Source of the DNA: Idiomarina sp. PL1-037
GTDB lineage: Bacteria > Pseudomonadota > Gammaproteobacteria > Enterobacterales > Alteromonadaceae
Assembly: GCF_034422975.1 (NCBI RefSeq)
Contig: NZ_CP139873.1
Coordinates: 2,542,001 to 2,606,000, forward strand
Reading direction: 5' to 3'
Length of the DNA: 64,000 nt
In this document: positions 52,210-61,450 of the stretch, piece by piece
Layout: each line of letters starts with the position of its first letter
Numbering within the stretch: the stretch's first letter is position 1
Notes under the pieces: generated by a model
Told to the model about the DNA's origin: nothing
The model's input: the letters and a program-made list of their open reading frames with translations, nothing else
The model's database searches: none
Translations under genes and position numbers: made by a program

Positions 52210-52993
52210 TGTTCTCTCCCAGCCCGAAAAACCGTTCCGTATTCGCATAGGTCAGCTCGGCTAAATGCTGTACCGACACCTCAAGATAGTTGGCCAGAGC
52301 CTCCCCAACTACCGGCAAAAGCGCAGGCTCATTCATTTTAGGTCGCGGCTTCAGCCCCCGCGGTAATAAAAACGGCGCATCCGTTTCAAGTACCAGCCTG
52401 TTCAGAGGCAGGTAAGGCAAAGCTGACACCAGTTCTTGGTTACGTCGCTCATCACACACCCAGCCGGTAATGCCAAACCAATGGCCTCGCTCAGCATAAC
52501 GGTTCAGCGCTTCGGCGCCACCGGTAAAGCAGTGAGTTAAGCAGGGCGTTGAGTCATCACAATACTGGTTTAACAGCTCTATTTGGCGGTCAATTGCATC
52601 GCGTTCGTGCAAATACAGTGGAAGATTTAACTCATTAGCCAGCTCAATTTGAGCAACGAATACCTTTTCCTGTGCATCGCGGGGAGAAAAATTCCGGTTA
52701 AAATCCAGACCGCATTCACCAATAGCGACAACACAGGGCTGTCCGGCCAATTCCCGTAACTGTTTTTTGTAATTCGCTGACACCTCGCCGGCGTCGTGAG
52801 GGTGAATACCCACGGTCATCAGCAACTTGTCAGGAAACTGCTGGCACAATTTAACGGCTTGCTCCGCCTCTTCAATAGAGGTTGATATAATCAACTGCTT
52901 TTGCACATTAGCCTGCTCGGCACGAGCCATCACTCCGTCCAGATCGCTCAACAACCGTTTGTTGGTTAAATTGACACCGGCATCAAACCACAT
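52202..52993 (-). CDS. tatD: TatD family metal-dependent DNase
   Basis: 263 aa TIM-barrel hydrolase. Metal ligands appear in the first strand (MWFDAGVNL, where the classic HxH is replaced by an altered pattern), GECGLDFNRN, IHPHDA, THCFTGG and ETDAPFL. E. coli TatD is a 3'-5' exonuclease and is not needed for Tat export. Overlaps tatC by 11 bp at its start. The missing first HxH motif (residues F3-D4 in its place) is worth noting; E. coli TatD itself has a similar DIGVNL start. Confidence 0.9.
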   Translation of the reverse strand: MWFDAGVNLTNKRLLSDLDGVMARAEQANVQKQLIISTSIEEAEQAVKLCQQFPDKLLMTVGIHPHDAGEVSANYKKQLRELAGQPCVVAIGECGLDFNRNFSPRDAQEKVFVAQIELANELNLPLYLHERDAIDRQIELLNQYCDDSTPCLTHCFTGGAEALNRYAERGHWFGITGWVCDERRNQELVSALPYLPLNRLVLETDAPFLLPRGLKPRPKMNEPALLPVVGEALANYLEVSVQHLAELTYANTERFFGLGENSD

Positions 52994-53717
52994 CGTCGTC
53001 TTCCTGTTGGGTGGGTGTATACCAACGGCTAACTTGTAAACCTAACTCAAACAACAACCACATAGGTATTGCCAGTAACGTTTGGGAAATAACATCGGGA
53101 GGGGTTAGCAACATACCAATAGCGAACGCACCAACAATAATATAAGGCCGTTTTTTTGCCAATGATTCGCGGGTGCAGGTGCCGGTCCAGATCAGCAGCA
53201 TAATGGCAACCGGCGTTTCAAAGGCAATACCAAAGGCAACGAAAATCGCCAGAATAAAGTCCAGATAGCGGGAAATGTCGGTAGCAACAGTGACCCCCTC
53301 CGGCGCAGCACTACTGAAAAATGCCATGGCAAGAGGCAGAACCACAAAATAGGCAAAGGCAATACCGGCATAAAACAACAACGTGCTGGTAGCCAGCAGC
53401 GGAATGACCAGGCGCTTCTCGCGACCATACAAGCCCGGTGCGATAAAACCCCATATTTGCCACAGTAAATAGGGAACGCTAAGCGCCAGCGCCACAACCA
53501 GCGTTAACTTAAAAGGGGTGAAAAAAGGTGCGGCAACGTCTGTGGCGATCATTTGCGAGCCCACCGGCATGTTCATCAGTAGCGGCTGGGCGACAAAATG
53601 GTAAATGTCATTGGCAAAGTAAGCGAGCGCTGCGAACACAACCAGAATAACCAACACCGAGCGTAATAGCCGGTTTCTGAGCTCCAGCAAGTGATTTAAT
53701 AAAGGGGAGTCACTCAT
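52983..53717 (-). CDS. tatC: Sec-independent translocase subunit TatC
   Basis: 244 aa from the ATG at 53717, which follows AAAGG and gives the usual N-terminus MSDSPLLNHLLELRNRLL; the frame is open further upstream into tatB but without support. Six transmembrane helices. The conserved Glu in LELRNRLL and the PFFTPFKL segment belong to the twin-arginine signal-binding site. Start overlaps the tatB stop by 8 bp. Confidence 0.96.
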   Translation of the reverse strand: MSDSPLLNHLLELRNRLLRSVLVILVVFAALAYFANDIYHFVAQPLLMNMPVGSQMIATDVAAPFFTPFKLTLVVALALSVPYLLWQIWGFIAPGLYGREKRLVIPLLATSTLLFYAGIAFAYFVVLPLAMAFFSSAAPEGVTVATDISRYLDFILAIFVAFGIAFETPVAIMLLIWTGTCTRESLAKKRPYIIVGAFAIGMLLTPPDVISQTLLAIPMWLLFELGLQVSRWYTPTQQEDDDVV

Positions 53718-54060
53718 TACCTTTACCCACATCGGTTCCGGTTTTTTCTTTGGGTTTCGAATCTGGCTTAGAATAGGGTCGCTGAACCTCTTCTGCCGCA
53801 CTTCTTAATTCGACTAGCGAGCGTTGCAGTTCCGGACTTAAATTTTCAAGGTCCTGACTCTCGGCTTGTTTCAAATGTTCGTGCAGCTCTTTAATCCGCA
53901 ATTCGTGGTCAAGCTCGTTTTGTACTTTTTGAGAATACTGTTTAATACTCGACAGGGTTCTCTGAAAGCCGCGAATAGCCGAAGGCAGGCGCTCGGGACC
54001 AAGCACCAGCAGACCGACTATCGCAATAAGTAATAACTCCCAGAAACCAATATCGAACAT
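53710..54060 (-). CDS. tatB: Sec-independent translocase subunit TatB
   Basis: 116 aa. An N-terminal membrane helix starting MFDIGFWELLLIAIVGLLVLGPERLP (shown in pieces elsewhere: GFWELL, VLGPERLP) followed by an amphipathic helix and a charged tail ending KTGTDVGKGNE. Works with TatC to receive folded Tat substrates. Directly follows tatA with no gap. Confidence 0.95.
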   Translation of the reverse strand: MFDIGFWELLLIAIVGLLVLGPERLPSAIRGFQRTLSSIKQYSQKVQNELDHELRIKELHEHLKQAESQDLENLSPELQRSLVELRSAAEEVQRPYSKPDSKPKEKTGTDVGKGNE

Positions 54061-54282
54061 TTAAGATTTCCCGGATTTGTCCGAATTCGATTTATTGTCA
54101 TGTTCTTCTTTGTGCTGCAAAGAGTCGTCTTTCTCTTTGCTGTCATCTTCGTCGCCCATAGACTTCTTAAAGCCTTTTACCGCATTACCTAAGTCTGAAC
54201 CCAGGCCACGCAGACGCTTGGTGCCAAACAGCAATACAACAATGACCAACAAGATGAGTAACTGCCAAGGTGATACACCCAT
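54061..54282 (-). CDS. tatA: Sec-independent translocase subunit TatA
   Basis: 73 aa with one transmembrane helix (LLILLVIVVLLFG), the hinge TKRLRGLGSDLG, an amphipathic helix AVKGFKKSMGDED, and a very charged Lys/Asp/Ser tail. Forms the Tat pore. First tat gene, 20 bp behind ubiB. Confidence 0.95.
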   Translation of the reverse strand: MGVSPWQLLILLVIVVLLFGTKRLRGLGSDLGNAVKGFKKSMGDEDDSKEKDDSLQHKEEHDNKSNSDKSGKS

Positions 54283-54302
54283 GTTATTTCCTACCGTTTA
54301 AG

Positions 54303-55967
54303 TTAAACAAATTCACTATTCTTTGTTTTCGGACGAGTCCGCCAGGCCATAAGGCCCAAAAGAACCGTGACAATACCCGCTCCAATAGTCACGTCTGAAA
54401 GCTCAGTCTGATTCCAGAGCAATGTCGTACAAATTAAGCCGCTGCCCGTTAACACTGTCCAGAAAAGCGACGTCGATGCTTGTCTTTGAGTTAGCAATTG
54501 CTGCTTACGTAACTCTCGCTCGCGCTCATCAATATTATGTTGTTGGCGAAGGTTTTCATACAGCATCATTGGCATTTCCGGCAATTTTTCCGCCCAGTAC
54601 GGCGCGTTCTCTTTTACCGACCGCACAATTGCACGCCAACCTAACTGCTCCTTCATCCAGCGCTCAAGGAAAGGTTTGGCAGTTTTCCATAAGTCCAGTT
54701 CCGGGTACAACTGACGCCCCAAACCTTCAATGTACAAAAGGGTTTTCTGTAGCAAAACCAACTGCGGCTGTACTTCCATCTCGAAGCGTCGAGCTGTATT
54801 GAATAAGTTAACCAACACATGTCCGAACGAGATATCCGCTAACGGTTTCTCAAAAATAGGTTCACAAACCGTTCTTATGGCCGACTCAAACTCTTCAATA
54901 TTGGTGTGTTTGGGTACCCAGCCTGAATCAACGTGTAGTTCTGCCACTTTTCGGTAATCGCGGTTAAAAAATGCCAAAAAGTTTTCAGCTAAATAACGTT
55001 TGTCGTCGCGGTTTAAAGTTCCGACAATACCAAAATCAATACCGATGTAGCGCGGGTTCAATGGATCATCTTTCGCCACAAAAATGTTGCCAGGGTGCAT
55101 GTCGGCATGAAAAAAGCTGTCGCGGAACACTTGAGTGAAAAAGACTTCAACACCCCGCTCTGCCAGTTTTTTCATATCTACGCCGCGGGCTTTCAGTGTA
55201 GCAATATCGCTCACCGGAATGCCGTCAATACGCTCCATGACCATCACGTTGTGGCGACTGTAGTCACTGTAAACCACCGGAATATAAAGCAAGTCTGAGT
55301 TTTCAAAGTTGCGTTTGAGCTGTATCGCGTTCCCGGCTTCGCGCATTAAGTCCAGCTCATCCAGCAAGGTTTTGCGGTACTCTTTCACTACTTCTTTCGG
55401 CTTTAAGCGCCGCCCGTCCGGCAAATGGTGCGCAGCTACCGACGCCAGGGTTTCCATCAACTCCAGGTCGGCGTTAATCGTTTCACGAATATCCGGACGA
55501 ATAACTTTTATGACAATATCCGTTAGCTCACCGTCTATGGTTTTCAGTTTCCCAGTGTGCACCTGAGCAATTGACGCCGAGGCTAAAGGCGTTGTGTCAA
55601 AATCTGTGAAACAGTCGTTAATGCTCTGCAAACCTAGGGACTTTTCGATAATACGCTGTGCGGCATGACCGTCGAAAGGAGGCACTTTGTCCTGCAGGCG
55701 TGCCAGCTCAATTGCAATATCGGGCGGTAATAAGTCGCGGCGGGTTGAGAGCATTTGGCCGAACTTGACCCAGACCGGGCCAAGCTCTTCCAGTGCCAGT
55801 CTTAAACGCACACCGGCAGGTTTGTCTTTATGCTTATTGGGTAACCAGAAAAAAGCATGGCGGCCTAAACGAATCGTCCAGGGCAACCAACGCGCAGGGA
55901 TGAGATCATCTAGCCCGTAACTCAGTAGTGTTTTGGTAATTTTGTAAAAGCGACGCGTCCGCATCAT
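54303..55967 (-). CDS. ubiB: Atypical kinase/ATPase UbiB for ubiquinone synthesis
   Basis: 554 aa. The defining KFGQ is at 68-71 and is followed by LSTRRDLLPPDIA; an Ala-rich loop (PLASASIAQVH), the HADMHPGN loop and GIDFGIVG metal motif place it in the ABC1/ADCK/UbiB family. Two membrane helices close the protein (about 505-545). Needed for aerobic ubiquinone synthesis, probably by ATP-driven extraction of intermediates. Shares one base with ubiJ (TAATG). Confidence 0.96.
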   Translation of the reverse strand: MMRTRRFYKITKTLLSYGLDDLIPARWLPWTIRLGRHAFFWLPNKHKDKPAGVRLRLALEELGPVWVKFGQMLSTRRDLLPPDIAIELARLQDKVPPFDGHAAQRIIEKSLGLQSINDCFTDFDTTPLASASIAQVHTGKLKTIDGELTDIVIKVIRPDIRETINADLELMETLASVAAHHLPDGRRLKPKEVVKEYRKTLLDELDLMREAGNAIQLKRNFENSDLLYIPVVYSDYSRHNVMVMERIDGIPVSDIATLKARGVDMKKLAERGVEVFFTQVFRDSFFHADMHPGNIFVAKDDPLNPRYIGIDFGIVGTLNRDDKRYLAENFLAFFNRDYRKVAELHVDSGWVPKHTNIEEFESAIRTVCEPIFEKPLADISFGHVLVNLFNTARRFEMEVQPQLVLLQKTLLYIEGLGRQLYPELDLWKTAKPFLERWMKEQLGWRAIVRSVKENAPYWAEKLPEMPMMLYENLRQQHNIDERERELRKQQLLTQRQASTSLFWTVLTGSGLICTTLLWNQTELSDVTIGAGIVTVLLGLMAWRTRPKTKNSEFV

Positions 55968-56572
55968 TAACCCTTCTTATCACGACACTGGCGTTCAAGG
56001 CGCTCGATTTGAGCCCGCAGCTGTTGTAAATCGGTTTTAAACTGGTCAAATTCAGCTCTTACCGGTAATAATTTCTTCTCTTCGGTCAACACACCATGCA
56101 CCCAGCGCTGCTGCTGTTGCCAGTGTGTTTTCACCTGCTCGCGGCTGCGTCGCCACAGCTTACCCAGCCAGTAGGCAGGCGCATCACCAACGGATTTCGC
56201 GAGCTCGGCTTCCCAGTCAACATTTAACGACTTAAACAAACTGACCACTTGTTGCGCCAGCATGGGGTCACCATCAATATCCAGTAAGTCTGCTTTTATC
56301 AGGCGCGTGAGGTTCGCGGTATCCTGCAGCTCCGGTATGACACCCATTTCTGTTGCAATACGGCAGTCTACGTCGCTGTCATCGGAGGTACTGAGCTGAA
56401 CACCGTGGGCATCGACACTCACAGTGACTTCAAAGGGCAGCTCCTTCAGATGAAAGCGCAGGCGCTTGCCGTCTAACCGCTGCAAACGTTCCGCCGATTC
56501 CGGGTCCCGGTGCAGCACATTGTTTGCTAACTTCTCGACCAACAAAATTGGAATAAGCGGTAATAACGTCAT
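55967..56572 (-). CDS. ubiJ: Ubiquinone biosynthesis accessory factor UbiJ
   Basis: 201 aa. Contains an SCP2 lipid-binding domain (about 10-110, LRFHLKELPFEVTV and the VDCRIATEM strand) and a C-terminal coiled coil (about 165-198), the UbiJ layout. With UbiK it forms a lipid-carrying scaffold of the Ubi complex. Lies between ubiE and ubiB with one-base overlaps at both ends, a hallmark of this operon. Confidence 0.93.
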   Translation of the reverse strand: MTLLPLIPILLVEKLANNVLHRDPESAERLQRLDGKRLRFHLKELPFEVTVSVDAHGVQLSTSDDSDVDCRIATEMGVIPELQDTANLTRLIKADLLDIDGDPMLAQQVVSLFKSLNVDWEAELAKSVGDAPAYWLGKLWRRSREQVKTHWQQQQRWVHGVLTEEKKLLPVRAEFDQFKTDLQQLRAQIERLERQCRDKKG

Positions 56573-57327
56573 CAGAACTTATACCCTCGGTGTAGTGCGA
56601 CCACGCCACCAGTCATGTTCTGGTAGTCGACTTTTTCGTAGCCAGCAGCTTCCATCATTGACTTCAGTGTTTCCTGGTCCGGGTGCATACGAATAGACTC
56701 CGCCAAATACTGGTAGCTGTCAGAGTCGTTAGCAACAACCTGGCCCATTTTTGGCAAAATATTGAACGAATAAAAGTCATACACCTGATTCAAGGTAGCC
56801 GATACCGGCTTAGAAAACTCAAGTATCAGTAGCCGACCGCCAGGTTTCAGTACCCGCAGCATAGAGCGTAAAGCTTTGTCTTTGTCGGTCACATTGCGCA
56901 AACCAAAAGCAATGGTAATAACGTCGAACGTATTGTCATCAAAAGGCAACTCTTCGGCATCAGCCTGCACATAACGAACATTACCGATAACACCAATGTC
57001 ACGCAGCTTGTCACGACCCACTTTCAGCATGGCGTCGTTAATATCGGCCAGCACAACCTCGCCCTCAGCACCGACACGGCGTGAGAACTGTGCCGTTAAA
57101 TCGCCGGTTCCGCCGGCAATATCCAATACTTTCATACCACGGCGAGCACCACTGCAATCAATGGTATAACGCTTCCATAAACGATGAATACCCAACGACA
57201 TTAAGTCGTTCATAACATCGTATTTTGCCGCTACCGATTGAAAGACATCAGCAACCAAGTTTTTTTTCTGATTACGGGCGACTTTTTGGTACCCAAAATC
57301 AATGGATTCTTCGTTTTTATCGTTCAT
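56572..57327 (-). CDS. ubiE: Ubiquinone/menaquinone C-methyltransferase UbiE
   Basis: 251 aa SAM-dependent methyltransferase. DFGYQKVARNQK near the start, VADVFQSVAAKYDVMND, the SAM-binding LDIAGGTGDLT (about 67-77) and post-motif FGLRNVTD are typical. Methylates the benzoquinone or naphthoquinone ring. First gene of the ubi-tat-hemB series; about 40 bp separate it from the recG stop. Confidence 0.96.
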   Translation of the reverse strand: MNDKNEESIDFGYQKVARNQKKNLVADVFQSVAAKYDVMNDLMSLGIHRLWKRYTIDCSGARRGMKVLDIAGGTGDLTAQFSRRVGAEGEVVLADINDAMLKVGRDKLRDIGVIGNVRYVQADAEELPFDDNTFDVITIAFGLRNVTDKDKALRSMLRVLKPGGRLLILEFSKPVSATLNQVYDFYSFNILPKMGQVVANDSDSYQYLAESIRMHPDQETLKSMMEAAGYEKVDYQNMTGGVVALHRGYKF

Positions 57328-57368
57328 TTAACTATCCCGAACTGATTTTGTACTAGTGTACTTGATGA

Positions 57369-59450
57369 TCACACCTGAGCATAGTGATCACGACGCGGTA
57401 ACCAACGTTCAATTAGCGCTTCTGCGCTTTGCGGATAATACTCTAATACGTGCTGAGCAATATTTTGGGCTTCTGGTATTAACGCTTCATCGCGCTCTAA
57501 GTCGGCCACTTTTAATTCCGCTAACCCGGTCTGCCGATGACCCAGCAATTCACCCGGCCCACGAATTTCCAGATCGCGCTGCGCAATCACGAAACCGTCG
57601 TTACTTTCGCGTAAAACACCCAGACGCTGTTGCGCTGTTTGCGATAACGGACTGTGATACAACAGCACGCAATGGCTGGCTACCGAGCCCCGGCCAACCC
57701 GGCCTCGCAACTGGTGTAACTGAGCTAAGCCCAGCCGCTCCGGATTTTCAATGATCATAAGTGACGCGTTGGGAACATCCACTCCAACCTCTATGACCGT
57801 CGTTGCGACTAATAGGTCAATATCACCCGCTTTAAACGCCTGCATGACCTGTTCTTTCTGTTCGTGCTTGAGCCGGCCATGCACCAATCCAATACTTAAG
57901 CCCGGTAGCTGCTCCTGCAAGTCATTGGCGGTGTCTTCTGCCGCCTGACATTCAAGTACATCGGACTCTTCAATAAGTGTACAGACCCAATACGCCTGAC
58001 GGCCTTCAGTTGCACAGACCTCTCGCACACGCTCGACAATTTGCTCCCTTCGGGTATCCGGAATGGCGACCGTGGTAACGGGTGTGCGACCGGGTGGTAG
58101 TTCATCAATTACCGAGGTGGCAAGATCGGCATAGGCCGTCATAGCCAAAGTTCTCGGGATGGGTGTTGCGGTCATAATCAACTGATGAGGGTGCACACCC
58201 GCCTGAACGCCTTTTTCGCGTAATTGTAGCCGTTGGTGCACACCAAAACGGTGCTGTTCGTCAATAATAACCAATGCCAGACGCTGATATTCAACATCCG
58301 CCTGAAACAACGCATGGGTGCCAACCAGTAAGTGGATATCCCCTTGCTTTAACTGAGTCAGTAGCTCCCGACGGGCCTTACCTTTCGACTTGCCGCTCAA
58401 CCAACCGATATTAATGCCCAGCGGCATCAGCCACTGGCTAAAAGTAATGGCGTGCTGCTCAGACAGAAGCTCGGTCGGCGCCATTAAAGCCACCTGGTAT
58501 CCGGCTTCAATCGCGGCCAGGGCACTGAGCGCAGCGACCAGTGTTTTACCCGAGCCAACGTCTCCCTGCACTAGTCGCATCATTGGTTGGCCTAGTGACA
58601 TATCGCTGGTAATTTCTTTCACCACTCTTGCCTGCGCGCCAGTGGGTGAAAACGGCAACTGTTTTAAAAATGCCTCTTGTAACGCACCATTGCCTTTTAT
58701 AGTAAAGCCTGCCTGAGCCTGCCGGGACTGTCTCAATTGCAATAAACTTAACTGATGCGCAATCAGTTCTTCCGATGCCAGCCGCTGCTGCGCCGGATGC
58801 TCCCCTTGCTCCAGTAGGGCCAGAGGAACATCTATCGGTGGCCGGTGCAGAGTCAGAATGGCCTGCTCCAGAGAAAGTTGATGAGGCCTTAAGTTTTCCG
58901 GCAAAAGCTCGGGTACAGAGCCGGGCTGAAGGTAAGTTAGTGCCTGCTCGATGATTTTACGCAATAACCCTTGAGTCACACCTTCTGTCATTGGGTAGAC
59001 CGGTGTCAGGGTCTCCTGCATAGTCAATGGCTCCCCCGCTTTGACCACTCGGTATTCCGGGTGGATCATCTCCCAGCCCGTCATGCCACGGCGCACTTCA
59101 CCAAAAGCTAATAAATGGGTGCCCTGAGAAAATTGTTTTAACTGAGCGGCGCTGAATTGAAAAAAGCGCAGACTGATACTGCCCGTTTCGTCACTGGCCT
59201 GACAAATCAGCATGCGCTTACGACCGTACTTGATGTCAGCGTGCCGTACAGTCACCAGAACATTGGTCGCCACACCCGCACGCAAATTTGCAACGTCACT
59301 GACCTGGGTACGGTCCTCGTACCGAAGCGGCAGATGCAACAGTGCATCACTGATAGAGGCTAAGCCCAGCTTGCGCAGCTTAATCGCAACCTTTTCGCCC
59401 ACGCCTTTCAGTACCGTTAGTGGAATGTGCTGCAGCCCTTTTACCGCCAC
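57369..59450 (-). CDS. recG: ATP-dependent DNA helicase RecG
   Basis: 693 aa, the E. coli length. Starts at GTG (59448-59450) with AAGGAG five bases before. An N-terminal wedge domain with an OB fold is followed by Walker A GDVGSGKT, DEQHRFG (Walker B) and the C-terminal TRG motif region (RGRVGRGS). Reverses stalled forks and processes Holliday junctions. Placed 9 bp after trmH as in the spoT-trmH-recG context of E. coli. Confidence 0.96.
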   Translation of the reverse strand: MAVKGLQHIPLTVLKGVGEKVAIKLRKLGLASISDALLHLPLRYEDRTQVSDVANLRAGVATNVLVTVRHADIKYGRKRMLICQASDETGSISLRFFQFSAAQLKQFSQGTHLLAFGEVRRGMTGWEMIHPEYRVVKAGEPLTMQETLTPVYPMTEGVTQGLLRKIIEQALTYLQPGSVPELLPENLRPHQLSLEQAILTLHRPPIDVPLALLEQGEHPAQQRLASEELIAHQLSLLQLRQSRQAQAGFTIKGNGALQEAFLKQLPFSPTGAQARVVKEITSDMSLGQPMMRLVQGDVGSGKTLVAALSALAAIEAGYQVALMAPTELLSEQHAITFSQWLMPLGINIGWLSGKSKGKARRELLTQLKQGDIHLLVGTHALFQADVEYQRLALVIIDEQHRFGVHQRLQLREKGVQAGVHPHQLIMTATPIPRTLAMTAYADLATSVIDELPPGRTPVTTVAIPDTRREQIVERVREVCATEGRQAYWVCTLIEESDVLECQAAEDTANDLQEQLPGLSIGLVHGRLKHEQKEQVMQAFKAGDIDLLVATTVIEVGVDVPNASLMIIENPERLGLAQLHQLRGRVGRGSVASHCVLLYHSPLSQTAQQRLGVLRESNDGFVIAQRDLEIRGPGELLGHRQTGLAELKVADLERDEALIPEAQNIAQHVLEYYPQSAEALIERWLPRRDHYAQV

Positions 59451-59459
59451 CTTTGCTCC

Positions 59460-60140
59460 TTATCTTGCGCGCATCGCCAGCCACCAGGCTTCATCAGCGA
59501 CAATTTGTCCGTTTTCATCCAGCTCCGGGTAAGGCATATTCTTACGTTTACACGCCTTAGCATAAATCGGATGACCACCTTCAAACAGTATCCGGTGTCG
59601 TTCTTCGGCACTCACATGCGCTTTATCGTACAACCCGGCCAGTTCACGCTGACGCTGCGCTTCATACAACATCACCGCGCCAGCCACAGAGACATTCAGT
59701 GACTGTACCATGCCTACCATAGGAATCATTACGTGATGATCAGCAATATCCAAAGCTTCGTCGGTGACCCCGTATTTTTCCTGCCCCAGCAGAATAGCGG
59801 TTGGTTTGGTGTAGTCCACTTCACGAAAATCCACCGAATGTTCCGAAAGGTGAGTCACTACAACTTGCATGCCTTGTCCATGAATTGCCTCAAGCGCTTC
59901 ACCAACGGATTTATGATTGTGGATTTTCACCCAGTTTTGGCTGCCCAGTGCGGTACCACCCGACAAACGCGCCTTTTTGGTCAGCCATATCGCGTGCATT
60001 TCATGTACGCCTATCGCGTCTGCTGAGCGAACAACCGCAGATAAATTATGGTTTTTATGCACGTTTTCCATGACAACGGTCAGATCTGGCTGACGTTTGT
60101 CTAACATTTGGTTAATTCGTTGATATCGTTCAGGACTCAT
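59460..60140 (-). CDS. trmH: tRNA (guanosine(18)-2'-O)-methyltransferase
   Basis: 226 aa SpoU-type methyltransferase. Motif 1 NLSAVVRSADAIGVH (Asn 30-range, catalytic Arg), motif 2 LLGQEKYGV, and motif 3 IPMVGMVQSLNVSVAGA with the knot. The C-terminal tail GHPIYAKACKRKNMPYPELDENG is typical of TrmH. Upstream of recG and divergent from the EAL-HDOD gene. Confidence 0.94.
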   Translation of the reverse strand: MSPERYQRINQMLDKRQPDLTVVMENVHKNHNLSAVVRSADAIGVHEMHAIWLTKKARLSGGTALGSQNWVKIHNHKSVGEALEAIHGQGMQVVVTHLSEHSVDFREVDYTKPTAILLGQEKYGVTDEALDIADHHVMIPMVGMVQSLNVSVAGAVMLYEAQRQRELAGLYDKAHVSAEERHRILFEGGHPIYAKACKRKNMPYPELDENGQIVADEAWWLAMRAR

Positions 60141-60236
60141 TGCTTTTTTATGAAAATAGGACTAGATATAAGCAGTATACCCGAGAGAATCGGCCAGAAC
60201 TAACCCTATGCGCCATCAAGGAAGACAAGAGTAACA

Positions 60237-61445
60237 ATGTCGTACTCCTACATTGCACGACAACCTATTTTAACCAGAGACCAAAAGGTTTTTGGTTACG
60301 AACTGCTATTCCGCAACAGCACTGAAAACAGCTTCCCGAATATTGATCCTAACGAAGCCACTTCTAAACTGCTTTTGCAGCAGCATTTACTGGGCAATAT
60401 TCAAACGCTTTGTATGGGAAAGCAGGCGTTTATCAATTTTCATGCTCGTACCTTGCTAAATGACTTCCCTTCCTTTCTCAACGCCCGCACCGTTTGGGTA
60501 GAGCTGCTGGAAACCGTAGGCGTTGATGCGCCTTTACTGGAAGCATGCAATGCCACTCGCGCAAAAGGTTACCGAATTGCATTGGATGATCATGATTTTG
60601 CCGGGCAATGGGAGCCTCTCATTCCCATGATCAACATGGTGAAAGTTGATATCCAGGAGCAAGGTTTAGAGCTTGACGAAAAAATTCGCTTCTTTAAGCA
60701 AAAGGGCGTTCCACTGCTCGCGGAGCGGGTTGAAACCCGTGACGAGTTCGAACGTTGCCTGGAGTTAGGCTTTGATTATTTTCAGGGTTTTTTCTTCGAG
60801 AAACCCCAAATAGTCCGGCAAAAATCTCTTTCGCCTAACCACATTAGTATGCTGTCATTGTTATCTGAAGCGCATAAGAAAGAGCTCGACTTAGATGCCA
60901 TACGACAAGCGATTGAGCATGACCTATCACTCACTTATAGCTTACTTAAACTGGTGAACAGCGCTCTCCACGGCGGGCGCAAAAAGATTGAGAATATTCA
61001 GCATGCCCTGGTCTATTTGGGTACTACCGAAATTCGTCGTTTTGTTACGCTTGTGGTGTTAGCCAACGTAGCTGCAGGGCAACCCGAAGAACTCACTATA
61101 AAATCGGTTACCCGCGCCCGATTCATGGAGTTAGTCACCGTTGAAGTTCTGAGTGAGAAACATCATTCCAGTGCCTTTTTAACGGGTATGCTGTCTTTAT
61201 TGGATATTATACTGGGACTGTCGATGAACGATGTGCTTAAACAGCTTCCGCTTTCTAAAGACATTACCAAAGCGTTGAAAGCCCGCGAGGGTGTGTGGGG
61301 GTATCTGCTGCAAATGACAGAGCTTTATGAGCGCGGCGAGTGGGACGCTCTGGATAAACACCCGCTAAAACAAAAACTGAACGGCACGGACATTGGCCAG
61401 CTTTATATCGATGCCAGCCAATGGTGCCGTTTAGCCTTGTTCTAA
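60237..61445 (+). CDS. EAL-HDOD signalling protein (degenerate EAL)
   Basis: 402 aa with an N-terminal EAL-fold (about 1-195) in which the signature is ELL (22-24), DDxxxG is ALDDHDF, and several metal ligands are gone, followed by an HDOD domain (about 200-390). This is the YuxH/CdgJ layout; Vibrio CdgJ affects motility. Catalysis is not expected; the protein probably acts by binding. No other signalling gene adjoins. A weak AAGA precedes the ATG. Confidence 0.9.
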   Translation: MSYSYIARQPILTRDQKVFGYELLFRNSTENSFPNIDPNEATSKLLLQQHLLGNIQTLCMGKQAFINFHARTLLNDFPSFLNARTVWVELLETVGVDAPLLEACNATRAKGYRIALDDHDFAGQWEPLIPMINMVKVDIQEQGLELDEKIRFFKQKGVPLLAERVETRDEFERCLELGFDYFQGFFFEKPQIVRQKSLSPNHISMLSLLSEAHKKELDLDAIRQAIEHDLSLTYSLLKLVNSALHGGRKKIENIQHALVYLGTTEIRRFVTLVVLANVAAGQPEELTIKSVTRARFMELVTVEVLSEKHHSSAFLTGMLSLLDIILGLSMNDVLKQLPLSKDITKALKAREGVWGYLLQMTELYERGEWDALDKHPLKQKLNGTDIGQLYIDASQWCRLALF

Positions 61446-61450
61446 ATGCC

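Noticed and set aside
52210..52248. Extension of the 7TMR-DISM cyclase to an upstream ATG
   Set aside because: It lies in the tatD coding end and would place charged residues ahead of the signal peptide; GTG 52209 has a good ribosome site.
53718..53801. 28-codon N-terminal extension of tatC
   Set aside because: It falls in the tatB coding end; the ATG at 53717 gives the standard TatC N-terminus with a ribosome site.
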